This document shows positions 46,924 through 55,570 of a DNA stretch of 64,000 nt, piece after piece. Under the pieces are notes generated by a model. The model was not told the origin of the DNA. It ran no database searches and saw only the letters and a program-made list of their open reading frames with translations. The stretch is taken from positions 1 to 64,000 of the forward strand of contig NZ_BAABDH010000002.1 of assembly GCF_039539525.1 (NCBI RefSeq), written 5' to 3'. The number at the start of each line of letters is the position of its first letter. The first letter of the stretch is position 1. Made by a program: the position numbers and the translations under genes. The stretch is from Hymenobacter algoricola. Its GTDB lineage: Bacteria > Bacteroidota > Bacteroidia > Cytophagales > Hymenobacteraceae.

Positions 46924-48831
46924 TCAGAACGTCCACCGCACGAAGGCCTCGATGCCCTCGTACTCGGGCAGGCCGAGCTGGTCGTAGATTTTGGCCGTGG
47001 TGCGGTTGCGGGCTTCGCTGCGCTGCCAGAACTCGCGCTGGTCGGCCCCGGGAAACAGCGGCCGGTCCTTCTGCGACTGGTGCTTGAAGATGGCGCGGCG
47101 CTTGCGGGTCAGCTCCTCCGGACTCAGGGGCACGGCCATTTCGATCTGGTCGACGTCCCACTCCTGCCAGGCCCCGCGGTAGAGCCACACCCAGCAGTCG
47201 GGCAGCCACTCGGTACCCGATTCCTGGAGCCGGCGCAGGGCCTCGAAGATGGCCGCCAGGCACACCCGGTGCGTGCCGTGCGGGTCCGATAAGTCGCCGG
47301 CGGCGTAGATCTGCTGGGGCTTGATCTGGTTGAGCAGCTCCATCGTCAGGCGAATGTCTTCTTCCCCGATGGGCTTTTTGCGCACCCTGCCGGTTTCGTA
47401 GAAGGGCAGGTCCATGAAGTGGGCGTTGTCGTCGGGGATGCCGGCGTAGCGGCAGGCGGCCTTGGCCTCGCCGCGCCGGATCAGGCCCTTGATCTGCTGT
47501 ACCTCGGCCGAGTCGACCTGGCCCGGGGCCTTGTTTTTGAGAAAGCCGGCGACGCGCTGGTAGAGCGTTTCGGCCGGCTGCTCGTCGGGGCGGAAAGCGG
47601 CGTCGTAGTCGGCCACGAAATCGGCGAAGCGCAGCGTCTCGTCGTCGAACACGGCGATGTTGCCGCTGGTCTGGTAGGCCACGTGCACGTCGTGGCCCTG
47701 ATCGACGAGGCGCAGCAGCGTGCCGCCCATCGAAATCACGTCGTCGTCGGGGTGGGGCGAGAAGATGAGCACCCGCTTGGGGAAGGGCGCGGCCCGCTCG
47801 GGGCGGTGGGTGTCGTCGGCGTCGGGCTTGCCGCCGGGCCAGCCCGTGATGGTGTGCTGGAGCTGGTTGAACACCCGGATGTTGATGCTGTAGGCCGGCC
47901 CCGCCTCGGCCAGCAGCTCCGACAGGCCGTTTTCGTTGTAGTCGGCGTCGGTCAGCTTGAGGATGGGCTTTTCGAGGCGGCGGGCCAGCCAGGTCACGGC
48001 CTTGCGCACCAGGGCCGCGTCGGGCCAGTGGCAGGGCACGCCGGCCAGCCAGGGCGTTTTGCGCTCCGTCAGCTCGGCGCCGGCGGCCTCGTCGAGCACC
48101 ACGTCGACGCGCGGGTGCTGCTGCAGGTAGGTGGCCGGCACCGAGTCGGTAGGCTCGCCTTCCACCATGCGCTTGATGACGGCCGCCTTGCCCTCGCCCC
48201 AGGCCAGCAGCACGATGCGGCGGGCTTCGAGAATAGTGCCCACGCCCATCGTCAGGGCCCGGCGGGGCACGTTTTCCTCCCCGTAGAAGTCGGAGGCCGC
48301 GTCGGTGCGGGTGATGTGGTCGAGCGTAATCAGGCGGGTGCGCGACTGGGGGCCGGAGCCGGGCTCGTTGAAGCCGATGTGGCCGGTGCGCCCGATGCCC
48401 AGCAGCTGCAAATCGATGCCGCCGGCGGCCTGAATCCGGGCCTCATACTGCCGGCAGAACTCGGTCACCTGCTCGGGGGCCAGGGTGCCGTCGGGAATGT
48501 GCACGTTTTCGGGCCGGATGTCGACGTGGTCGAACAGGTACTCGCGCATGAAGCGCACGTAGCTCTGCAGCGAGTCGGGCGCCATGGGGTAGTACTCGTC
48601 GAGGTTGAAGCTGACCACGTTCTGAAAGCTCAGCCCATCCTCGCGGTGCAGGCGCACCAGCTCCTCGTACACCCGCGTGGGCGAGGAGCCCGTGGCCAGC
48701 CCCAGCACCGCCGGGCGGCCCTCGGCGGCCCGCGCCCGGATCAGCTCGGCGATGGTGCGGGCCACGGCGGCGGAGGCCCCTTCCGAATCGGGGTGGATGG
48801 TGACGGACAGGGCAGCGGGAGTAGAAGCCAT
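46924..48831 (-). CDS. nagB: Glucosamine-6-phosphate deaminase fused to a PIG-L deacetylase-like domain
   Basis: A 635-residue two-domain cytoplasmic enzyme. Residues from about 1 to 270 form the NagB isomerase/deaminase (GLATGSSPTRVYEEL, NLDEYYPMAPDSLQSY, LGIGRTGHIGFNEPGS), which converts glucosamine-6-phosphate to fructose-6-phosphate and ammonia. From about 350 a PIG-L/LmbE domain begins, with the metal motif PHPDDD near residue 361 and SDPHGTHR near 520. This pairing is widespread in Bacteroidota; the second domain may deacetylate an N-acetyl sugar derivative before deamination. ATG 48831 (MASTPAALSVTIHPD) is chosen over an earlier start. It is divergent from the SusC/SusD operon. Confidence 0.93.
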   Translation of the reverse strand: MASTPAALSVTIHPDSEGASAAVARTIAELIRARAAEGRPAVLGLATGSSPTRVYEELVRLHREDGLSFQNVVSFNLDEYYPMAPDSLQSYVRFMREYLFDHVDIRPENVHIPDGTLAPEQVTEFCRQYEARIQAAGGIDLQLLGIGRTGHIGFNEPGSGPQSRTRLITLDHITRTDAASDFYGEENVPRRALTMGVGTILEARRIVLLAWGEGKAAVIKRMVEGEPTDSVPATYLQQHPRVDVVLDEAAGAELTERKTPWLAGVPCHWPDAALVRKAVTWLARRLEKPILKLTDADYNENGLSELLAEAGPAYSINIRVFNQLQHTITGWPGGKPDADDTHRPERAAPFPKRVLIFSPHPDDDVISMGGTLLRLVDQGHDVHVAYQTSGNIAVFDDETLRFADFVADYDAAFRPDEQPAETLYQRVAGFLKNKAPGQVDSAEVQQIKGLIRRGEAKAACRYAGIPDDNAHFMDLPFYETGRVRKKPIGEEDIRLTMELLNQIKPQQIYAAGDLSDPHGTHRVCLAAIFEALRRLQESGTEWLPDCWVWLYRGAWQEWDVDQIEMAVPLSPEELTRKRRAIFKHQSQKDRPLFPGADQREFWQRSEARNRTTAKIYDQLGLPEYEGIEAFVRWTF

Positions 48832-48916
48832 GGTACGGGTGGTAGGATGGAAGGAAAGCACGGGCGCGGCGGCCCACGCCCAAAGGTGCTTTATCCGGGC
48901 AGAATACGCTATATAG

Positions 48917-48946
48917 TTGGTCCTGAAAAATCAATTTATAGCTTTG
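48917..48946 (+). promoter_or_regulatory. Promoter of the SusC/SusD operon
   Basis: TTG (48917-48919), a 19-base spacer and TAGCTTTG (48939-48946) match the Bacteroidota consensus completely. The predicted leader before the susC ATG is about 225 bases long. Confidence 0.75.
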
Positions 48947-49089
48947 GCCGCCCGTAAAAGCTCCTATTATTAATAAAAATGATACCTTCTGGACCTCTAC
49001 TGGGCAGATTCACCTTCTAAGCATTGCTTTTTTTATGAAATCCTGCCCGTCCTGTTGTTTTAGCTTTCGACCCTGACCGGTCCGTTTTC

Positions 49090-49138
49090 ACCGGAGTCCA
49101 GCTGGCGTTTCTGCCGGGGGGGCTCCGGTTTTGCTTTT
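49090..49138 (+). promoter_or_regulatory. Terminator-like hairpin in the SusC leader (possible attenuator)
   Basis: ACCGGAG (49090-49096) pairs with CTCCGGT (49123-49129), enclosing a smaller hairpin CCAGCTGG, and is followed by TTTTGCTTTT. The preceding ACCGGTCC could compete for pairing. It lies between promoter and start codon of susC. Confidence 0.5.
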
Positions 49139-49176
49139 CCCGCTCTTTTCTTCCTTCCACTTCCCACTCCTACTTT

Positions 49177-52100
49177 ATGAATCGACTCTACTTATTGGTC
49201 CTGCTGGCGCTGGGCGTGCTGCTGGCACCTCCGGGCCGGGCCCAGGGACTGCGCACCATCACCGGCACCGTCACCTCGACGGCGGACCGCACGCCGCTGC
49301 CCGGCGTCACGGTGCTCGTGAAGGGCACCACCAACGGGGCCAGCACCGGCGCCGACGGCCGCTACTCGGTGCAGGCCGCCCCGGGCAGCACGCTCACATT
49401 CAGCTTTATCGGCTATACCACCCAGGAGCGCGCCCTCGGCGAGGCCACCAGCCTCGACATCGGCCTGCAGGAAAACACCACCGAGCTGAGCGACGTGGTC
49501 GTGACGGCCTACGGCATCAAGCAGGAGCGCCGGCAGATCAACTACGCGGTGCAGGAGGTGAAAGCCAAGGACATCATTGAGTCGCGGCAGAACAACATCG
49601 TGAATGCCCTGCAGGGTAAAGTGGCCGGCGTGAGCGTGACCAGCGCCGGCGGTGGCCCCGGCGAAGGCGCAGCCATCGTCATCCGCGGCGGCACCTCCCT
49701 CGACGGCGACAACCAGCCCCTGTTCGTTATCGACGGCGTTATCATGGACAACTCGTCCTTTGCCGAAAGCACCAACCCCGGCGGTGGCTCGGCCTTCAAC
49801 GGCATCCTGGGCCGCTCGGTGGGCACCACCAACCGGGCCGCCGACATCAACCCCGAAGACATTGCCAGCATGACGGTGCTCAAGGGGCCGGCCGCAGCCA
49901 CGCTCTACGGCCTGCGGGCCGCCAACGGGGCCGTGATTATCACCACCAAGCGCGGGCAGAGCGGCCGGACCAGCATCGTGTACCGGGCCCAGTACTCGGT
50001 AGACGAAGTCAACCGCCTGCCCAAGCTCCAGGGACGCTTTCAGCAGGGCTCCAACGGGCAGTTCGACCCGACCACGCGCCGCTCGTGGGGGCCGCAGTTT
50101 GCCGACGGCCAGCCGGTGTTCAACAACCTCGAAGACCTTTTCCGGACCGGCAAAGCGGCCCAGCACTTCCTCACCGCGTCCGGCGGTACCGACAAGGCGA
50201 CGTTTCTGGTGTCGGCCTCCCGCCTCGACCAGAGCGGCGTGGTGCCCGGCAGCCAGTACGACAAAACCTCCCTGCGCCTGAACAGCGGCCTGCGGCTGAC
50301 GCCCAAACTCGGGCTGGATGCCTCGGCCAACTACCTCAACTCGGGCGGCGAGCGGCCGGTGCAGGGCCCGGGCCTGTTCGGCTCGACCGGCGGCTACCTG
50401 GTCAGCACCCTGAACTGGCCCCGCAACGACGATATGCGGGTGGCCTACAACCCCAACGGCAGCCGCCGCCGCCTGCTGGGCGCCTTCGGCGGGGCCGGGG
50501 CCGACGACGACTCCGACAACCCGTACTGGACGGTGGAGAAAAACCCCCAGACCGACCGCACCAACCGCTTTATCGGCAACGCCACCCTCACCTACGACCC
50601 GCTGGAATGGCTGGGCGTGCGCTACACCCTGGGCACCGACTTCTACCAGGAGCGCACCCGCTCGGTGCGGGCCGTGGGCACGTCGCTGCGCGACAACCAG
50701 AACGGCGGCATTGCCGAAACTGTGAACTTCAACCGGGTGCTCAACTCCAACCTGCTCGTCACGGCCCGGCACCGCTTCTCAGACAACCTGAACACCACCC
50801 TGGTGGTCGGCAACTCCATTGAGCAGAATAAAAACGAGGCCAACGACTTCCTGGGGCTGATTTTTCTGACGCCCAACTTCGTCGGCATCAACAACACGGC
50901 CAACCGCAACGTGCTGCAGCGCTTCAGCACCCGGCGGCTGGTGGGCAACTTTGCCCGCCTGAACGTGGACTTCTTCAACCAGGTATTCCTGGAGCTGCAG
51001 GGCCGCTACGACCAGTCGTCGACCCTGCCCCGGCCCGACCAGAACAAGAACTTCGGCAAGGGCTTCGGCTACGGCTCGGTGGCCTTGGGCTACGAGTTTA
51101 CCCGCACCCTGGGCCTGGAGCAAAGCCGCATCCTCAACTTCGGCAAGGTACGCGCCTCCTTCGCCGAGGTGGGCAAAGACACGGGGCCCTACCGCGTGAA
51201 CTCACCGCTGGTGACGGCCACCTACATCGGGGGCGGCTACCGCAACGGCTTCTTCGGCTCCAACCCCATTCTTAAGCCCGAGCGCACCGGCTCCTTCGAG
51301 GCCGGCCTCGACCTGCAGTTCTTCCAGAACCGCGTGGGCCTCGACGTGAACGTGTACCAGTCGACCACCCGCGACCAGCTCATTGCGCCCCGCGTAAGTC
51401 AGGCCGCCGGTTTTATTCTGCAGTACATCAACGGCGGCAAAGTCCGCAACCGCGGCATTGAGGTGGCGCTGAGCGGCACGCCGGTGAAGCTGGCCAGCGG
51501 CTTCAGCTGGGACGTGGTGGCCAACTTCTACCGCAACGAGAACCGCACCCTGGAGCTGCCCTCGGTGCTGTCGGTGGTGTACCAGTCCGATGCCTTCGTA
51601 ATCGACTACGCCGAGGGCGGCGCCTTCCCCGGCAAGGCCCTCACCTCCATCGGGGCTTCCGACTGGAACTACGTGACGGACCCCAACAGCGAGTTCTTCG
51701 GGCAGCGCGTCATCGGCACCTCGGGCTACCCCACCGTGAATGCCAACTTCACCTACGCCGGCAACCGCGCCCCCGACTACACCCTGCAGATCACCAACAC
51801 CTTCGCCTACCAAGGTCTGTCCCTGGCTTTCCTGGCCGACTTCCGCCAGGGCGGGCTGGTGGTAAACGGCAACGACTGGACCGCTACCCGCTCGGGCCTG
51901 AGCGAGCGGACCCTGGACCGCGGCAAGCAGGTCACCTTCCCCGGCGTGGTGGCCTCCACCGCCTCCGACGGCACCGTGACCTACACGCCCAACACCCGCA
52001 CCGTGGAGCTGAGCGAAACCTACTACCGCAACATTCTGGGCACCGTGGGCACGGCCTTCATCGAAGACGGCTCCTGGGCCCGCCTGCGCTACGCCACCCT

Positions 52101-52323
52101 GAGCTACACCATCCCGGCCAGCTACCTCGACGCGAAGATCATCAAGGGCGTGGAGCTGAGCGTGACGGGCCGCAACCTGCTGCTGTTTACGCCCTACAGC
52201 GGCGTCGACCCCGAAACGGCCGCGGCCGGCGCCGGGGTACGCGGCGGCGGCTCCTCCGGCTTCGACTACGGCGGGGTGCCCGCCACCCGCGGCGTGGATA
52301 TGGGCCTGCGGGTCACTTTCTAA
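49177..52323 (+). CDS. SusC/RagA-type TonB-dependent outer-membrane receptor
   Basis: A 1048-residue outer-membrane transporter. A signal peptide (LLVLLALGVLLAPPGRAQ) and a CarboxypepD_reg domain (ITGTVTSTADRTPLPGVTVLV) are followed by the plug with the SusC-specific segment VVTAYGIKQERR, then LQGKVAGVSV, VIRGGTSLDGDNQPLFVIDGV and ITTKRG. The remainder is the 22-strand barrel, ending in RVTF as expected for barrel assembly. Together with the SusD-like protein that follows it should import oligosaccharides or peptides with TonB energy. Substrate unknown; divergent nagB suggests an amino-sugar compound. Confidence 0.95.
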   Translation: MNRLYLLVLLALGVLLAPPGRAQGLRTITGTVTSTADRTPLPGVTVLVKGTTNGASTGADGRYSVQAAPGSTLTFSFIGYTTQERALGEATSLDIGLQENTTELSDVVVTAYGIKQERRQINYAVQEVKAKDIIESRQNNIVNALQGKVAGVSVTSAGGGPGEGAAIVIRGGTSLDGDNQPLFVIDGVIMDNSSFAESTNPGGGSAFNGILGRSVGTTNRAADINPEDIASMTVLKGPAAATLYGLRAANGAVIITTKRGQSGRTSIVYRAQYSVDEVNRLPKLQGRFQQGSNGQFDPTTRRSWGPQFADGQPVFNNLEDLFRTGKAAQHFLTASGGTDKATFLVSASRLDQSGVVPGSQYDKTSLRLNSGLRLTPKLGLDASANYLNSGGERPVQGPGLFGSTGGYLVSTLNWPRNDDMRVAYNPNGSRRRLLGAFGGAGADDDSDNPYWTVEKNPQTDRTNRFIGNATLTYDPLEWLGVRYTLGTDFYQERTRSVRAVGTSLRDNQNGGIAETVNFNRVLNSNLLVTARHRFSDNLNTTLVVGNSIEQNKNEANDFLGLIFLTPNFVGINNTANRNVLQRFSTRRLVGNFARLNVDFFNQVFLELQGRYDQSSTLPRPDQNKNFGKGFGYGSVALGYEFTRTLGLEQSRILNFGKVRASFAEVGKDTGPYRVNSPLVTATYIGGGYRNGFFGSNPILKPERTGSFEAGLDLQFFQNRVGLDVNVYQSTTRDQLIAPRVSQAAGFILQYINGGKVRNRGIEVALSGTPVKLASGFSWDVVANFYRNENRTLELPSVLSVVYQSDAFVIDYAEGGAFPGKALTSIGASDWNYVTDPNSEFFGQRVIGTSGYPTVNANFTYAGNRAPDYTLQITNTFAYQGLSLAFLADFRQGGLVVNGNDWTATRSGLSERTLDRGKQVTFPGVVASTASDGTVTYTPNTRTVELSETYYRNILGTVGTAFIEDGSWARLRYATLSYTIPASYLDAKIIKGVELSVTGRNLLLFTPYSGVDPETAAAGAGVRGGGSSGFDYGGVPATRGVDMGLRVTF

Positions 52324-52409
52324 TCGTTTTTACGCCTTCCCGGCCCGGGCCGCGCCGGCCGGCACTTTTTCCGTCCCGGCGCGCTTTGGCATTCAACCAG
52401 CTGACTTCC

Positions 52410-53960
52410 ATGAAAAAATATCTTCTTTCTCTCGGGCTGCTGCTCGGCGGCGGGGCCCTGAACTCGTGCGAGAGTTTCCTCGACGAGAATACCGACCCCA
52501 ACAGCCCCAGCGCGGCCACGCCGAACCTGCTGCTGCCCAACATCATTGCCCAGGGCTTCCAGACCCAGATGTTCACGGCCCTGCGCACGCCTTTTATTAC
52601 CCAGTACGTGGTGAGCCGCACGGCCAACAGCGGCGGCAACGACCAGTACTACTTCACCAACGCCCAGAGCACCAACACGTTCAACTACACCTACTTTTAC
52701 TCGGGCTCCAACATTCCGGGTATGATTCAGGCGGCCCAGGCCGAAGGCTCGCCCTACTACGTGGGCACCGGCAAAATCATGATGGCGCTGCTGCTGAGCC
52801 ATGCCACCGACATGCTGGGCGACATCCCCTACTCGGAGGCCTTCAGGGGCGCGCAAAACTACACGCCTAAGTACGACGCGCAGGAGCAGATCTACGCCAC
52901 CATCTTCCAGCTGCTGCGCGAGGGTGCGGTGCAGCTCAAGCGCCCGGCCACCGACAACTCCCGCCCCCTGTACTCCACGGCCCCCAGCATCAGCGGCGAC
53001 ATTCTCTACCAGGGCAACACCCAGAAATGGGTGAAGCTGGCCTACGCCCTGCGCGCCCGCCAGCTGCAGCACCTGACCAAGAAAAGCAGCTACTCCGCCG
53101 CGGCCGTGCTGGCCGCCTGCGACAGCGCCTTTACCTCCTCGGCCGATGACGCCCAGCTGAACTTCCAGACGGCCGTGGCCCCGCTCACGGGCACCACCAA
53201 CATCTTCGGCACCACCCGCGCCAACTTCGGCACGGCCACGTTTGCATCCAACTTCGTGAAGTACGTGAACGGCAACGGCACCTTCCCCGGCGTGCCCGAC
53301 CCGCGCGGCCCCATCATGACGTCGGCCGCTACGGTGGGCACGGCCGGCATCGACCCGGGCCGGGGCGGCGGCGTGGCCGTGACGTCCACCGGCGGCGTCA
53401 CCGACTTCTACAGCTCCTGGTACGCCCGCGACCTGGGCTACTTCGAGGTGATTACCTACCACGAGCTGAAGTTTATTGAGGCGGAAGCGGCTTTCAAGGC
53501 CGGTAACATTGGCCGGGCCTTCGCCGCCTACCGCGAAGGTATCCGGGCGCACATGGCCAAAGTGGGCCAGGGCGGCTCCAATGCCTCGCCGGCCGTCACG
53601 TTCCCGGTTATCACCCCTACCCAGATCGATAACTACCTGGCCAGCGCCGCCGCGGCCCAGACGCCGGCTACGCTCACCATCCGCAACATCATGGAGCAGA
53701 AGTACATTGCCATGTTCCTGAACCCGGAATCGTGGTCGGACCTGCGGCGCTACGACTTCTCGACCCAGATCTACGTGAACCTGGTGTACCCGACCTACCC
53801 GGCCAACGTGCCGCAGGCCAGCCAGCCGCTCAAAGGCCAGTTTCCGCGGCGGCTGCTGCCGGGCCTGACGGAGGTGCAGTACAACCCGGGGGAAATTGCC
53901 CGTATCGGCGCCAACGACCCCGACTACGTTACCCGCCCCCTGTGGTGGGACATGCCGTAG
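52410..53960 (+). CDS. SusD/RagB-like substrate-binding lipoprotein
   Basis: A 516-residue surface lipoprotein that forms a lid over the SusC-like barrel. ATG 52410 opens a signal peptide with lipobox LNSC near residue 20 (MKKYLLSLGLLLGGGALNSC); an upstream TTG is rejected. TPR-like helices and the closing segment RRLLPGLTEVQYNPGEIAR fit the SusD-like group 2 family (PF12771 type). The start lies 87 bases after the susC stop. The pairing with the upstream receptor makes the call secure even though the ligand is unknown. Confidence 0.92.
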   Translation: MKKYLLSLGLLLGGGALNSCESFLDENTDPNSPSAATPNLLLPNIIAQGFQTQMFTALRTPFITQYVVSRTANSGGNDQYYFTNAQSTNTFNYTYFYSGSNIPGMIQAAQAEGSPYYVGTGKIMMALLLSHATDMLGDIPYSEAFRGAQNYTPKYDAQEQIYATIFQLLREGAVQLKRPATDNSRPLYSTAPSISGDILYQGNTQKWVKLAYALRARQLQHLTKKSSYSAAAVLAACDSAFTSSADDAQLNFQTAVAPLTGTTNIFGTTRANFGTATFASNFVKYVNGNGTFPGVPDPRGPIMTSAATVGTAGIDPGRGGGVAVTSTGGVTDFYSSWYARDLGYFEVITYHELKFIEAEAAFKAGNIGRAFAAYREGIRAHMAKVGQGGSNASPAVTFPVITPTQIDNYLASAAAAQTPATLTIRNIMEQKYIAMFLNPESWSDLRRYDFSTQIYVNLVYPTYPANVPQASQPLKGQFPRRLLPGLTEVQYNPGEIARIGANDPDYVTRPLWWDMP

Positions 53961-53998
53961 CCGGCCGTCGTATTTTTCTCCTCTGAAGCCTTTACGCC

Positions 53999-55258
53999 AT
54001 GACTAAAAACTCTCTGTTCCGACTCTCCTCAGCGCTGCTGCTGGCCGGGGCGCTGCTCACTGCGGGCTGCCAAAAAGACTACGAAGACCCTTACCCCGGC
54101 ATCAAGGACGAAAATGGCCCGGTCACGCTCACCGGTGCCATTCCGGTGGTCACCAAGTATGCCCCGGGGGAAGCCGTCCGCATTCAGGTGGCCGTGGCCG
54201 ACCCGGGCCAGGTGCAGGACATCCAGCTGGTGCAGGTGGTCAGCAAAACCGACTCTACCGTGGTCGGCACCGTGGCCCCCGGCTTCAGCTACGACCCCGT
54301 GAACCGCACGTCCTCCCAGCTGGTCACCTACACCGTGCCGGCTGCCCTGCCCAACAAGCAGCCCGTGCGCCTGGATGTGGTGGTCAACTTCAAGAACGGC
54401 GGCGCCCGTACCCGCGCGGTGTCCTTCAACGTGGCCCGGGCCCCGGAAATCAAGTTCAGCGCTACGCCGGCCACTTTCCGCAATGGCCAGCTGGCTACCC
54501 AGCAGTCGGAGGACGACATTATCACCTACTCCGTGATTCTGAATGAGCTGGGCATCACCACCCTGCCCGCGGGCTACGTGGTGGGCTCGGCCCCGCCGCT
54601 GTTCAAAACCCTGGACAGCCTCTCCTACTACTACAAAATCGGCAACGGGGCCGAGCAGCGCATCGGCTCGGTACGCCTGAGCAGCGGGGCCGCCGCCACC
54701 CGCGCCATCGACGTGACGGTGCCCCGCGGCTCGGTGGGCCAGCCCGTCACGTTCCGGTTTGTGGCGTACTCGCTGCAGCAGGCGGCCTCGGTGAGCAGCA
54801 CCGTGACGGTGGTGCCACTCCTGGCCCTGCCCCAGCAGCGCGCCGGCCGCCTTGCCTTTGGCCCCAGCGCCAGCCCCGATTCGCTGTCGTTTAACCTGAA
54901 AACCGGGCTGAACGAGTTGAATGCCAATCCGGCCACGAACAAGGACATTTACCTGTCGTTGAACGGCAGCGCCCTGGTGCTGAGCACGGCCAATGCCACG
55001 CAGTTTTTCCGTCTGCCCGCCACCGAAACCTCCGCCCAGTTTTTCACTTCCGCCACCTCCAATGCCGTAGCCCGGCGCTACTACCAGGCCCAGGTGGCCG
55101 GGCAGCTTACCACCGCCGTGGCCGGCCTCGCCATGAACGACCTGATCCTGGTGAAGCTGCGCAACACCACTGAATTCCTGATTCTGCGGGTGCTGAGCAC
55201 CCGGCCCAGCACGGCCGGCTCCACGGCCCGCCTCCGGTTCGACTACCGCTCTATCTAA
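53999..55258 (+). CDS. Surface lipoprotein, third gene of the SusC/SusD operon
   Basis: A 419-residue lipoprotein with lipobox TAGC near residue 24 (LLLAGALLTAGCQKDYED). The rest is beta-rich and looks like successive Ig-like domains (VTLTGAIPVVTKYAPGEAVRIQVAVAD, EDDIITYSVILNELG). I do not recognise a family. Its place 38 bases after susD, followed by a terminator, shows that it belongs to the operon. Such extra lipoproteins usually bind the same ligand at the cell surface. Confidence 0.8.
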   Translation: MTKNSLFRLSSALLLAGALLTAGCQKDYEDPYPGIKDENGPVTLTGAIPVVTKYAPGEAVRIQVAVADPGQVQDIQLVQVVSKTDSTVVGTVAPGFSYDPVNRTSSQLVTYTVPAALPNKQPVRLDVVVNFKNGGARTRAVSFNVARAPEIKFSATPATFRNGQLATQQSEDDIITYSVILNELGITTLPAGYVVGSAPPLFKTLDSLSYYYKIGNGAEQRIGSVRLSSGAAATRAIDVTVPRGSVGQPVTFRFVAYSLQQAASVSSTVTVVPLLALPQQRAGRLAFGPSASPDSLSFNLKTGLNELNANPATNKDIYLSLNGSALVLSTANATQFFRLPATETSAQFFTSATSNAVARRYYQAQVAGQLTTAVAGLAMNDLILVKLRNTTEFLILRVLSTRPSTAGSTARLRFDYRSI

Positions 55259-55570
55259 GGCGACTTTTAGCACCCCGACCGTAGGGCCGCTCCGCTGGGG
55301 CGGCCCTGCTTTTTTTAGGCGGCCGTTGCGCACTACAGGCCGCAGGTCGGGCGCAACGGCCGGCAACAATTACCTGATTCGCAACTATTTTGCTCTTAAT
55401 CAGGTACATATACCTGAAGAGGATAAACTATAACCGGCGGTGGGGCTTCGGCTGCCCGCGGGTACTGGCTGGTTCGGCTGGGTTAGGGTAGCAAGCAAAG
55501 GTTTACGAGACCTTGGCCACTACCGGACCCGGCCGAACCAGCTGCTTTTGCGGCAGTGCTTACCGGCCCT
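55259..55570. other. Spacer with terminator and TACCTGA repeats
   Basis: This 312-base gap holds the operon terminator (55283-55317) and, further on, TACCTGATT (55371-55379), its inverted copy AATCAGGTA (55398-55406) and another TACCTGA (55411-55417). No gene is seen. The motif repeats could be an operator, but nothing starts close to them in an obvious way. Confidence 0.5.
55283..55317 (+). terminator. Terminator of the SusC/SusD operon
   Basis: AGGGCCGC and GCGGCCCT (with a loop between) are followed by TGCTTTTTTT, 24 bases after the last stop codon. Confidence 0.85.

Larger units (their letters stand above)
48832..49176. other. Divergent regulatory spacer between nagB and the SusC operon
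   Basis: No gene in these 345 bases. It holds the full-consensus susC promoter (48917-48946), a hairpin plus T-run in the susC leader (49090-49138) and, on the minus strand, a one-mismatch -7 element (CACCTTTG near 48885-48878) for nagB. Confidence 0.65.
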
